Assembly (NCBI GenBank): GCA_023426545.1
Contig: JAFAAN010000031.1
Span: forward strand, 44,110 to 108,109
Source: Pseudomonadota bacterium
Lineage (GTDB): Bacteria; Myxococcota; Myxococcia; Myxococcales; Myxococcaceae
Direction: 5' to 3'
Length of the DNA stretch: 64,000 bases
The position numbers and the translations under genes are program-made. Below are positions 28,714 to 36,511 of the stretch, one piece after another. The first letter of the stretch is position 1. Each line of letters begins with the position of its first letter. The notes under the pieces are model-generated. The model saw only the letters and a list, made by a program, of their open reading frames with translations, did not search any database and was not told the DNA's origin.

Positions 28714-30903
28714 TCAAGCCTTCGCGTCCAAGCGGACCGCCGGCTCGGCCGGTGAGGGAGCTTGCGTGGCACCGGCCACTGCCACGGGCTGGGTGGCCGC
28801 GGGCGTCGCCTCCTCCAGGACCCCGCTCTTGCGCAGCACGGAAGCAGAGTGCTCGCTGGCGGCGCGGCGCGCCTCCCGCTCCTTGTAGCGGCGGATGGCG
28901 GGCGCCATGATTTCGCCAATGAGGCCCCGGTAGTCCATGCCGGCGCCCTGGGCGATGAGCACCAGGTCGCTCCAGCCCGGCGTGAGGCCCGGCAGCGGGT
29001 TGCACTCGATGAAGTAGATGCGGCCCTTGTCGTCCATGCGGAAGTCGATGCGCGCGACGTCGCGGCATCCCAGCGCCATGAACGAGTTGCGGGCCGCCGT
29101 GCGCAGCCGCTCCAGCAGCGCGGGCTCCAGCTTCGCCGGCGCGTCGTAGCGGATGCGGTCCGTCCAGTCGAGCTTATGCTGGAAGCTGTAGACGGGGTTC
29201 CGCTCCCCCTTGTCGAGGAAGACGATCTCCATGGGAGGCAGGACGCGCGGGCGCCGCTCGCCCAGCAGGCCCACGGTGAACTCGCGCCCGCGGATGTACT
29301 CCTCGATGAGCGCCGGCTGCTGGTACTTGCCGGCGATCTCCCTCACCACCTCGCGCAGCTCCGCCTCCGTGTGGCAGACGCTCTTGGTGACGACGCCCTT
29401 GGAGCTGCCCTCCGCCACCGGCTTCACGATGAGGGGGAAGGAGGTGAACTCCTTGTTGAGGCGCTCCTTGCCCGTCGCCATGAGCTGGAAGTTGGGCGTG
29501 AGGATGCCGGCCTGACGGACGATCTTCTTCGCCAGTCCCTTGTCCAGGGCGATGGACAGCGTCGCCGGGTCTGAGCCCGTGTACGGGATGTCCAGCAGCT
29601 CCAGCATCGCCGGGACCTGACTCTCCCGGTTGCGGCCCTTGAAGCCCTCCGCGATGTTGAAGACGAGGTCCAGCGGCGTGCTCGCCAGCACCGAGGGCAG
29701 CTCGGGCGTCGCCTCCAGGTCGATGACCTCGTGGCCCCACGAGGCAATCGCCTCGCGGATGGCCTGGAGCGTGTTGGGCGAGTCGTACTCCGCCTCGCTG
29801 TCCTCCACCGCCTCCGCCGTGGCCATGGGCTTCACGCGCTTGACGTTGAAGCTGAAGCCCACGCGCAGCGGGCCGCTCTTGCGCGCGGGCTTGCCCTGCC
29901 GCCGCGAGGAGTCCTTGATTTTGTACCGCTTCGCCGCGCTCTGGATGATGGAGTTGATGACGCCATCCAGGTGAAGCCCGTCCAGCTCCGCCGACGCGTA
30001 GATGCTGGCGCCCGGCTCCAGGCTGGGCAGCGCGTTGATCTCCAGGAAGTACGGTACGCCAGCGTCGCTGAGGCGGAGGTCGATGCGGCCCAGGTCGCGG
30101 CAGTCGAGCGCCCGGTAGATCTTCTGCGCCATGCGCCGCACGTCCTCGGCGGTGCGGGCCGGAATCTGCGCCGGCGCGCGCACGCCGACCGCGCTCTCCC
30201 GCGACGTCTTCAGCGCGTAGTCATAGATGGCGTACTTGCGGCCGACCGTGACGGCCGGGTCGATGACGTACTCCACCGGCGCGAGGACCCCGTCGTAGTC
30301 GTTGTCCACGGCCTCCAGGAACGGCACCGTGAGGTCGTGGCCGGAGACGTACTCCTCCACCAGCACGCCGGACGGGTACCGCTCCAGCGCGGCGGCCACC
30401 TTGATGCGCACCTCGTCCAGCGTCTCCGCGACGGAGTCCTGGGTGATTCCCTTGGACGAGCCCTCGAAGTTGGGCTTCACGATGACGGGGAAGCGCAGGT
30501 TCTCCACCGACAGCTCGCTGAGCTTCTCCACGTACTGCCAGCCGGGCGTGCGGATGCCCTGCTTGGACAGCACCAGCTTGGTGAGCTGCTTGTCGAGCGT
30601 CACCGCCAGCGCGTACGCATCCGAGCCCGTGTAGGGGAAGCCCAGCTCGTCGAAGAGGGCCGGATAGAAGGCCTCGCGGAAGCGCCCGCGCCGCCCCTCG
30701 GCGGTGTTGAAGATGAGGTCCGGGCTGTACGCCTCCAGCCGCGCCACGGTGCGCGAGGCCGGACCGCTGACCTCGAAGCGCTCCAGGCGGTGGCCGATGC
30801 GCTCGATGGCCGCGGCGAGCGCGTTGACCGTCTCCTGGGTGTCGAACTCCGCCTCTTCTTCCGAATCAGACAACCTGAGGTTGTGGGTCAGCGCGATGCG
30901 CAT
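28714..30903 (-). CDS. tandem D-Ala-D-Ala-ligase-like ATP-grasp protein (two full modules)
   Basis: 729 residues made of two complete ATP-grasp ligase modules, ~1-340 and ~355-680. Each has its own N-terminal substrate lobe ending in NTAEG/NIAEG...PYTGSD, a lysine strand (VIVKPNFEGSSKGI; LIVKPVAEGSSKGV), the EEY(V/I)xGxxxTV strand, and the Mg-binding end (GRIDLRL...FLEINALPSL; ARIDFRM...FIECNPLPGL). Both therefore look able to bind ATP and form an acyl-phosphate. Ordinary Ddl is ~300-370 residues and single. The product is probably a peptide or D-amino-acid-containing conjugate rather than wall D-Ala-D-Ala. AGGGGG precedes the ATG. The upstream RDD gene overlaps its start by 16 bp. Confidence 0.88.
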   Translation of the reverse strand: MRIALTHNLRLSDSEEEAEFDTQETVNALAAAIERIGHRLERFEVSGPASRTVARLEAYSPDLIFNTAEGRRGRFREAFYPALFDELGFPYTGSDAYALAVTLDKQLTKLVLSKQGIRTPGWQYVEKLSELSVENLRFPVIVKPNFEGSSKGITQDSVAETLDEVRIKVAAALERYPSGVLVEEYVSGHDLTVPFLEAVDNDYDGVLAPVEYVIDPAVTVGRKYAIYDYALKTSRESAVGVRAPAQIPARTAEDVRRMAQKIYRALDCRDLGRIDLRLSDAGVPYFLEINALPSLEPGASIYASAELDGLHLDGVINSIIQSAAKRYKIKDSSRRQGKPARKSGPLRVGFSFNVKRVKPMATAEAVEDSEAEYDSPNTLQAIREAIASWGHEVIDLEATPELPSVLASTPLDLVFNIAEGFKGRNRESQVPAMLELLDIPYTGSDPATLSIALDKGLAKKIVRQAGILTPNFQLMATGKERLNKEFTSFPLIVKPVAEGSSKGVVTKSVCHTEAELREVVREIAGKYQQPALIEEYIRGREFTVGLLGERRPRVLPPMEIVFLDKGERNPVYSFQHKLDWTDRIRYDAPAKLEPALLERLRTAARNSFMALGCRDVARIDFRMDDKGRIYFIECNPLPGLTPGWSDLVLIAQGAGMDYRGLIGEIMAPAIRRYKEREARRAASEHSASVLRKSGVLEEATPAATQPVAVAGATQAPSPAEPAVRLDAKA

Positions 30904-31532
30904 GGGTACCCCCTTCGCTTCCTGAACGACGAGCGTCCGCGGCGGACCTTGGCCGCGGACATGAGCCTGCCGGGCGCGCGCTCATGCGCGACCGGCGTGC
31001 GAGCTGCAACGGTTACGCCCGCGACGACCTTCCCGTCGACCACCTGCGTCTGCGCCCAGGTGTCGCCCAGTCGCCAGCCCAGCGGGTCCCGCAGCACGCG
31101 CCACGCCTCCACGCCCCCAATGACGAGCAACCCCGCAGCGGCGGCCACCGGCCCATGCGGCGCGGGCATCATCCCCAGCAGCACGATGAGCGCCAGCGGC
31201 GCGTTGCGCAGGGTGCTGTCGCGGTGCCGCGCGGCCGACCGCGTGGGCAGGTGCATCACCTTCACGCCGAAGATGCGCTTGCCCACGCTCTGGCCCTGGA
31301 GCATCCCGTCCGCCAGCAGCAGGAACAGCAGCGCCACCACCGCGCCCGCGGCCCCGCACACCACGTACAGGCCCCACGCCACCGCCACGTCCACCACCCG
31401 CGCGCCGGCGCGCAGCCAGAGCGACGCCTTGGGATAGGGAGAGCTGGGCCGGGTGTCCTCCTGTACCAACCGCAGGACGCGGCCCTCGTGCCGGGCCGCC
31501 GCCATGAGGACCCGGCTGCGCGAGGTACTCAC
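30888..31532 (-). CDS. RDD-family membrane protein
   Basis: 214 residues with three or four hydrophobic helices. The family motif region is LWLRAGARVVDVAV (Arg...Asp on helix 1) and GQSVGKRIFGVKV, typical of RDD proteins, whose best studied members are linked to ion homeostasis. The C terminus is a basic tail. It starts at a GTG that overlaps the stop of the DUF4177 gene (GTGA) and ends 16 bp inside the tandem ATP-grasp gene, so the three are co-translated. Confidence 0.85.
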   Translation of the reverse strand: MSTSRSRVLMAAARHEGRVLRLVQEDTRPSSPYPKASLWLRAGARVVDVAVAWGLYVVCGAAGAVVALLFLLLADGMLQGQSVGKRIFGVKVMHLPTRSAARHRDSTLRNAPLALIVLLGMMPAPHGPVAAAAGLLVIGGVEAWRVLRDPLGWRLGDTWAQTQVVDGKVVAGVTVAARTPVAHERAPGRLMSAAKVRRGRSSFRKRRGYPCASR

Positions 31533-32035
31533 TCCTCGGGCTCCAGCGTGAGGCCCTCCTCACGAGGCTCCGGCTCATCCAGCCCCGCGAGCCGAGCCAG
31601 CCGCTCGTGGGCGCTCAAAGGAGAGATGCGGGGCGCGGCCCTCTCCGCGTGCGCCTGCGCGTATTCGGCCGCGAGCGCCGCGGTGGGGCTGCCCGTCTCC
31701 GACATGCGCAGGAGCCGCCCGCGGGCCGCCTCCTCGTCGTGGTCCGCGGCGCTGCCCTCACGCGTGAAGAGGATGAAGGCCATGGCCGGGCGCTTGGAGG
31801 ACTCGCGCATCGCGAACTGGATGCCGTCGAGGTTCCAGCCTCTGGCCGTCCACTCGTTGAGGGTGCGCTCCAGGGCGCCCTCGTCCACGGTGGACAGCTC
31901 GACCACTTTGTACTGCAAGGGTCCCGGGGGAGTGACACGGGCCGCGCGACCGGCGCCGGGCCGCTTCTTCGCGGTGCGCCGGCGTTGGGGCGGGGGCTTC
32001 TGGGACTTACGTCCAGGCCGCTTCTGGGTTGGCAT
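31529..32035 (-). CDS. DUF4177-like protein with basic N-terminal tail
   Basis: 168 residues. The first ~40 are Lys/Arg/Pro-rich and disordered. Residues ~42-90 (YKVVELS, EWTARGWNLDGIQFAM, then AFILF) match the small DUF4177 fold, found in many bacteria with no fixed function. The rest is an acidic helical tail ending EPEE. It heads a tight minus-strand group with the RDD and double ATP-grasp genes. The basic tail could bind nucleic acid or membrane; this is inference. Confidence 0.7.
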   Translation of the reverse strand: MPTQKRPGRKSQKPPPQRRRTAKKRPGAGRAARVTPPGPLQYKVVELSTVDEGALERTLNEWTARGWNLDGIQFAMRESSKRPAMAFILFTREGSAADHDEEAARGRLLRMSETGSPTAALAAEYAQAHAERAAPRISPLSAHERLARLAGLDEPEPREEGLTLEPEE

Positions 32036-32109
32036 CGTGCAGCGTCATTTGGGCGCAACGCGCGCGGCGGATCAAGGGACAACCCGCCGCGAGCCCGGCC
32101 GGCTGTTGC

Positions 32110-33078
32110 CTACAGGAGCTTCGCCGCCTCCAGGGCATGGTAGGTGATGATGAGGTCGGAGCCGGCCCGCTTCATGGACGTGAGCGTCTCCAGCATCACC
32201 CGCTCGTAGTCGATCCACCCGTTCTGGCCAGCTGCTTTGAGCATCGAGTACTCGCCGGACACGTTGTACGAGACGACTGGCAGGTCCCAGCGCTCCCGGA
32301 CGGCTCGGATGACGTCCAGGTAGGCCAGCGCGGGCTTGACCATGACCATGTCCGCGCCCTCCTCCACGTCCAGCGCCACCTCCTTCAGCGCCTCGCGGAT
32401 GTTGCCGGGGTCCATCTGGTAGCCACGGCGGTCGCCGGAGGACGGCGTGTTCTGGGCGGCCTCGCGGAACGGGCCGTAGTAGCCGGACGCGAACTTCGCG
32501 GAGTACGCCATGATGGGCAGGTCGCCGTAGCCCGTCTCATCCAGCGCGCCGCGGATGGCGGCCACGCGTCCGTCCATCATGTCGGAGGGCGCGATGATGT
32601 CCGCGCCCGCCTTCGCGCAGCTCACGGACATCTTCGCCAGCAGCGGCAGCGTGGCGTCGTTGACGACGTGGCCCCCTTCCAGGATGCCGCAGTGGCCATG
32701 GTCCGTGTACTCGCAGAGGCACACGTCCACGACCACCTGGAGGTCCGGCTCGGCCGCCTTGATGTCGCGGATGGCCCGCTGGACGATGCCGTCGTCGGCG
32801 TAGGCCTGGGTGCCATGCGCGTCCTTGTGGTTCGGGATGCCGAACAGGAGGACGGCGGGCACGCCCAGCGCCTTGGCCTGACGGGCCTCGGCGACGGCGT
32901 GCTCCAGCGAGAGGTTGAAGATGCCCGGCATGGAGGTGATGGGACGGCGCACGTCCCGGCCTTCCACGACGAAGAGGGGGTAGATGAAGTCGCCCGGGTC
33001 GAGGCGCGTCTCACGCACCATGTCTCGCAGGGCGGGGTTGCGGCGGAGGCGGCGGGGGCGGTGGATGGGGTAGGCCAT
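32110..33078 (-). CDS. hemB: porphobilinogen synthase (delta-aminolevulinic acid dehydratase)
   Basis: 322 residues from ATG 33078. It condenses two 5-aminolevulinate molecules to porphobilinogen, the second common step of tetrapyrrole synthesis, in the cytoplasm. The zinc site is seen as Cys120, Cys122 and Cys130 in VCLCEYTDHGHCG; the Schiff-base lysines are Lys195 (AYSAKFASGYYG) and Lys248 (MVMVKPA). The protein is therefore of the zinc-dependent type. The upstream open stretch (to 33117) adds only a basic leader. It stands alone between the DUF4177 gene and a short hypothetical gene; no other heme genes are nearby. Confidence 0.97.
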   Translation of the reverse strand: MAYPIHRPRRLRRNPALRDMVRETRLDPGDFIYPLFVVEGRDVRRPITSMPGIFNLSLEHAVAEARQAKALGVPAVLLFGIPNHKDAHGTQAYADDGIVQRAIRDIKAAEPDLQVVVDVCLCEYTDHGHCGILEGGHVVNDATLPLLAKMSVSCAKAGADIIAPSDMMDGRVAAIRGALDETGYGDLPIMAYSAKFASGYYGPFREAAQNTPSSGDRRGYQMDPGNIREALKEVALDVEEGADMVMVKPALAYLDVIRAVRERWDLPVVSYNVSGEYSMLKAAGQNGWIDYERVMLETLTSMKRAGSDLIITYHALEAAKLL

Positions 33079-33142
33079 GACGGACGCCGGTATAAACCGC
33101 CGGCGCCGGCCCTTCATCGTTTCCGCCCCCTCGCCTGGCAGC

Positions 33143-33352
33143 TCAGCCTGCGACGAGCCTCCAGCTCTGCTGATGCTGCCGCTGCTCCCGTGCCCGCCGC
33201 AGGGCCTGGCGCTCGGCGACGCCCACCTCGCGCAGGGCCCGGGCGTAGCGCACGCGCGCCGCCTCCGTCCCCGCGGACAGGCCCTGCATGGCCGCCTCCA
33301 GCTCACGGCGGGCGTCCAGGATCTGCTGCTCGGTGCGGTCCTCGTACGTCAT
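33143..33352 (-). CDS. small hypothetical helical protein
   Basis: 69 residues from ATG 33352, chosen because GGAG lies 8 nt upstream (ggagaaacggac). Nearly all charged/Ala helix, rich in Arg, Glu and Gln (AALREV... RRAREQRQHQQ), consistent with a short coiled coil. No Cys, signal or membrane segment. It is 64 bp upstream of hemB on the same strand. Function unknown. Confidence 0.6.
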   Translation of the reverse strand: MTYEDRTEQQILDARRELEAAMQGLSAGTEAARVRYARALREVGVAERQALRRAREQRQHQQSWRLVAG

Positions 33353-33614
33353 GTCCGTTTCTCCTCGCGGTTGGGGTGCGCCGCCGGGCCGTGCACGGGG
33401 CGGACCGTGGAGCACCAACGATTGGGATGGCCGCCAAGTCCCTGGAACGAGGGGGTACCGCAGCGCGGCAGGCACCGTGAGCCTGCGAAGGCGGCTTCTC
33501 ACGGGCGCGAACGTAGCGCCGCGCCGAGGCTCCTGCCCCCCTCCCTCCCGTCCACCTGAAATGTCCGCCTCTTCACGCAATCGCCCGCCGCCCGGGTCGT
33601 CTACATTCGCAACC

Positions 33615-34538
33615 GTGAACAGTCAGGCACCTGCCATCGAAGTGAGGGGACTGCGGAAGACGTACCACCGGGCCTTCCGCAAGGGAGGCAGCGAGGCCCT
33701 CCGGGGCATGGACCTGACGGTGCCGCACGGCAGCGCGTTCGGCCTCATCGGTCCGAACGGGGCGGGCAAGACGACGTTCATCAAGAGCATCCTTGGCATC
33801 GTCCAGCCCACGGAGGGAACGGTGCGGGTGCTGGGCGGCACACCCGAAGACCCGCGCATCCGCGCGCGCATCGGCTACCTCCCGGAGCGCCTGCACCTGC
33901 CGGGCACGTGGACGGCCCCCGCCTTCCTGGCGACGGTGGCGCGCCTCAAGGGGCTCCCGGCGGACCGCGCCATGCCCCAGAGACTGCTGGAGCGGGTGGG
34001 CCTGGGTGACGCGGTGGGCCGGCGCATCGGCGGCTACTCCAAGGGCATGCGCCAGCGGCTGGGGCTGGCCGCGGCGCTGGTGGGAGAACCGGCCCTGCTG
34101 GTGCTGGACGAGCCCACGGACGGCATCGACCCCATGGGCCGCATGGAGGTGCGGCGCATCCTCCAGGAGGAGGTCCAGCGCGGCACCACCCTCTTCCTCA
34201 ATTCGCACCTGCTGGCGGAGACCGAGCGGGTGTGTGATCGGGTGGCCATCCTCGCGGGAGGACGCGTCGTCCGCGAGGGACGGCTGGAGGACCTGGCGCG
34301 CGGCGGAGCCCGGTGGCTGGTGCGCTTCGCCCCGGGCGCCAGCGTGGAGGCCCTGGCCGCGGCGGGCTTCCACCGGGGCGGCGCCGAGGGCCAGTACCAC
34401 GTGGAAGCCGAGGACCCGGCCGCGCTCAACGTGGCGCTGGACCGGGCGCGCGCGGCGGGAGCGCTGATGGTGGAGCTGCGGCGTGATGGAGCGGACCTGG
34501 AGTCGGTGCTGATGGGAACCGTGGAGGCCGCGGCGTGA
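33615..34538 (+). CDS. ABC transporter ATP-binding protein
   Basis: 307 residues from the GTG at 33615 (an ATG at 33561 would add an unlike Ser/Pro leader; neither has a clear RBS). Walker A GPNGAGKTTF, signature YSKGMRQRLGLA, Walker B LLVLDEPTDGIDP and the H-loop NSHLLAE are all present. Domain type matches exporter ATPases of the ABC-2/CcmA class. Its stop overlaps the GTG of the permease (GTGA), so the two are co-translated. Substrate unknown. Confidence 0.93.
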   Translation: MNSQAPAIEVRGLRKTYHRAFRKGGSEALRGMDLTVPHGSAFGLIGPNGAGKTTFIKSILGIVQPTEGTVRVLGGTPEDPRIRARIGYLPERLHLPGTWTAPAFLATVARLKGLPADRAMPQRLLERVGLGDAVGRRIGGYSKGMRQRLGLAAALVGEPALLVLDEPTDGIDPMGRMEVRRILQEEVQRGTTLFLNSHLLAETERVCDRVAILAGGRVVREGRLEDLARGGARWLVRFAPGASVEALAAAGFHRGGAEGQYHVEAEDPAALNVALDRARAAGALMVELRRDGADLESVLMGTVEAAA

Positions 34539-35371
34539 GTCCGGTGCTGGGAATCGCGGGGTACGTGTTGCGCGAGGCGCTGTCGCGCAAGTTCATTCTG
34601 GCCTTCATCGTGGGTATCACCCTGGTGCTGACAGTGGTGGCGCTCAGCCTGCGCATCGAGGTCGTGGACGGCGCGCTGGCGGCGTCCCGCCTGTTCGGCG
34701 AGGAGCTGCGCACGAGCATCCGCTCCGTCGACGTGGCGCTGCGGCCCGTCTACCGGGCGGCGGCCTTCCTGGTGTTCTACGGCGGCATCCTGTTCGGCAT
34801 CGTCGCGTGCTCGGACTTCGCGCCGTCCCTGATGTCGCCGGGCCGCATCGAGCACCTGCTCGCCCTGCCCGTCCAGCGTTGGCAGTTGCTGACGGGGACG
34901 TTCCTCGGGGTGATGACGCTGGCGCTGGGCGGCACGCTGTACGGGACGACGGGGCTGGTCCTCATCTTCGGCGTGAAGGCGGGGTATTGGACGGCGGGGC
35001 CGTTCATCGCCGGGCTGCTCGCATGTGTGGGCTTCGCGGCGGTGTATGCGGTGATGCTGACCACGGCGACGCTGGTGCGCAGCGCGGCCCTGTGCGCGGC
35101 GGCCGGCTTCGTATTCCTGGTGGGCGGCGTCATCGCGGGCTACCGGCAGAAGCTGATGCCCTTCTTCGAGGAGGGCATCGGGCGAAACGCCTTCAGCGCG
35201 GTGACGCTGGTGCTGCCACGGCTGTCCGCGCTGGCCATGGCGGGGGGCGACATCGCCGCGTCCGCGCCGCTGGAGGTGCGCTCGCTGGGGCTGCTCCTGC
35301 TCGGCGTGCTGGTGTTCGGATTCGGGGCGCTCGCGCTGGGCTTCTGGCGCTTCGACGGAAAGGACTACTGA
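34535..35371 (+). CDS. ABC-2-type transporter permease
   Basis: 278 residues with about six hydrophobic helices and a loop after the first (LRIEVVDGALAASRLFGEEL). It is the membrane partner of the ATPase, with which it shares a GTGA overlap. ABC-2 permeases without a substrate-binding protein usually export lipids, polysaccharide or drugs. The next gene starts 1 nt after its stop, making a three-gene unit. Confidence 0.88.
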   Translation: MSPVLGIAGYVLREALSRKFILAFIVGITLVLTVVALSLRIEVVDGALAASRLFGEELRTSIRSVDVALRPVYRAAAFLVFYGGILFGIVACSDFAPSLMSPGRIEHLLALPVQRWQLLTGTFLGVMTLALGGTLYGTTGLVLIFGVKAGYWTAGPFIAGLLACVGFAAVYAVMLTTATLVRSAALCAAAGFVFLVGGVIAGYRQKLMPFFEEGIGRNAFSAVTLVLPRLSALAMAGGDIAASAPLEVRSLGLLLLGVLVFGFGALALGFWRFDGKDY

Positions 35372-35372
35372 G

Positions 35373-36485
35373 ATGGGCAACCGTGGAAGGCGCAGGGTGT
35401 GGCTCGTGGTGGCGGCGATGCTTTTCGTGGTGGCCGCGCTGTTGATGTTCACCGGCCAGGGGGAGGAGCCCGTCATGGAGACGCCGAGGGTGGAGTTCCC
35501 CCGGCGGATGCGGGCGCCGGAGCGCGAGCGCGCGGAGCGGCGGCGCACCCACGTGCCCGCGGTGCTGATGGACGCGGGCACGCCCGAACCCGCCCGCCCA
35601 CGGGACCCCTTGCTGGCGGCCCTCCCCCGTGGCGAGGGCAAGACGGCGGTCGTCATCGAGGCGAACGCGCTGCGGCATTCGCCCATCGGCGAGCTGCTGC
35701 TGGACTGCCTCATGCGCGATGGCGGCAAGCGCCTGGACGAGTTCCGAAAGCTCAGCGGCGTGGACCCGCTTCAGGACCTGGACCGGCTCGTCATCACCGA
35801 CGAGGGGCTGCTGCTGTCGGGGAACTTCGGCAGCGCGAAGTTCCAGGAGCTGATGGGCGAGCGCGTGTCCATGGACTACGGCGAGGGCGCCCGGGTCTAC
35901 GAGCCGGGCGACATGACGGTGACCCGGCCGGACGGGACCACGGCGCGCGGACGGAGCGAAGCTGCGGTGGCGACGTGGAACAACCAGCTCCTGGTGATTG
36001 GCTCATCGCCGGACGAGGTGAAGGCGGTGGTGGACCGGGTGGAGGGACGCGGTCCGAACGAGCCGCCCGCCATCTCCGAGGGCAGCACCTACGGCGAGAT
36101 GTATGGCGTGCTGTCCGTGGAGCACCTCGCGCGGCTGTTGCCCCCGGACCAGGCCGCCCTGGCCCAGCGCATCCGCGACGTGGCGCAGCACGTGGAGCTG
36201 CACGTGGACGCGAGCGGCGACGTGGCGATGGTGGCCGACGTGCGCGGCAAGAATGGTGAAGAAGTCACCGACCTGGGCAAGACGCTGGGCGCCGCGCTGA
36301 GCGTGGCGCGCATCAAGGCGCAGGCCGAGGGGCAGAAGGACCTGGCGCAACTGCTCGACTTCGCGCGCGTCCAGCCTGACGGCGCCTCCTTCAAGCTGGA
36401 GCTGGCGGTGCCGCTCGACGCGATTCAGCAGCGGCTGGCGTTCTGCAAGGAGGAGCGGACCACCGCCGAGGCGGCGCAGCATTAA
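35373..36485 (+). CDS. membrane-anchored hypothetical protein co-transcribed with ABC exporter
   Basis: 370 residues. One N-terminal hydrophobic helix (~residues 9-27) after NRGRRR suggests a type II anchor with the bulk outside the cytoplasm. The body (from ~85) has two similar-looking alpha/beta halves (VVIEANALRHSPIGELLLDCL; YGVLSVEHLARLLPP) and ends in a charged tail with one Cys. No family recognised. It follows the ABC permease by 1 nt, so it probably helps that exporter, for example as a periplasmic adaptor or cargo protein. Confidence 0.75.
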   Translation: MGNRGRRRVWLVVAAMLFVVAALLMFTGQGEEPVMETPRVEFPRRMRAPERERAERRRTHVPAVLMDAGTPEPARPRDPLLAALPRGEGKTAVVIEANALRHSPIGELLLDCLMRDGGKRLDEFRKLSGVDPLQDLDRLVITDEGLLLSGNFGSAKFQELMGERVSMDYGEGARVYEPGDMTVTRPDGTTARGRSEAAVATWNNQLLVIGSSPDEVKAVVDRVEGRGPNEPPAISEGSTYGEMYGVLSVEHLARLLPPDQAALAQRIRDVAQHVELHVDASGDVAMVADVRGKNGEEVTDLGKTLGAALSVARIKAQAEGQKDLAQLLDFARVQPDGASFKLELAVPLDAIQQRLAFCKEERTTAEAAQH

Positions 36486-36511
36486 GCCGCCCCGGGGCCG
36501 CTCGCGCGGGT

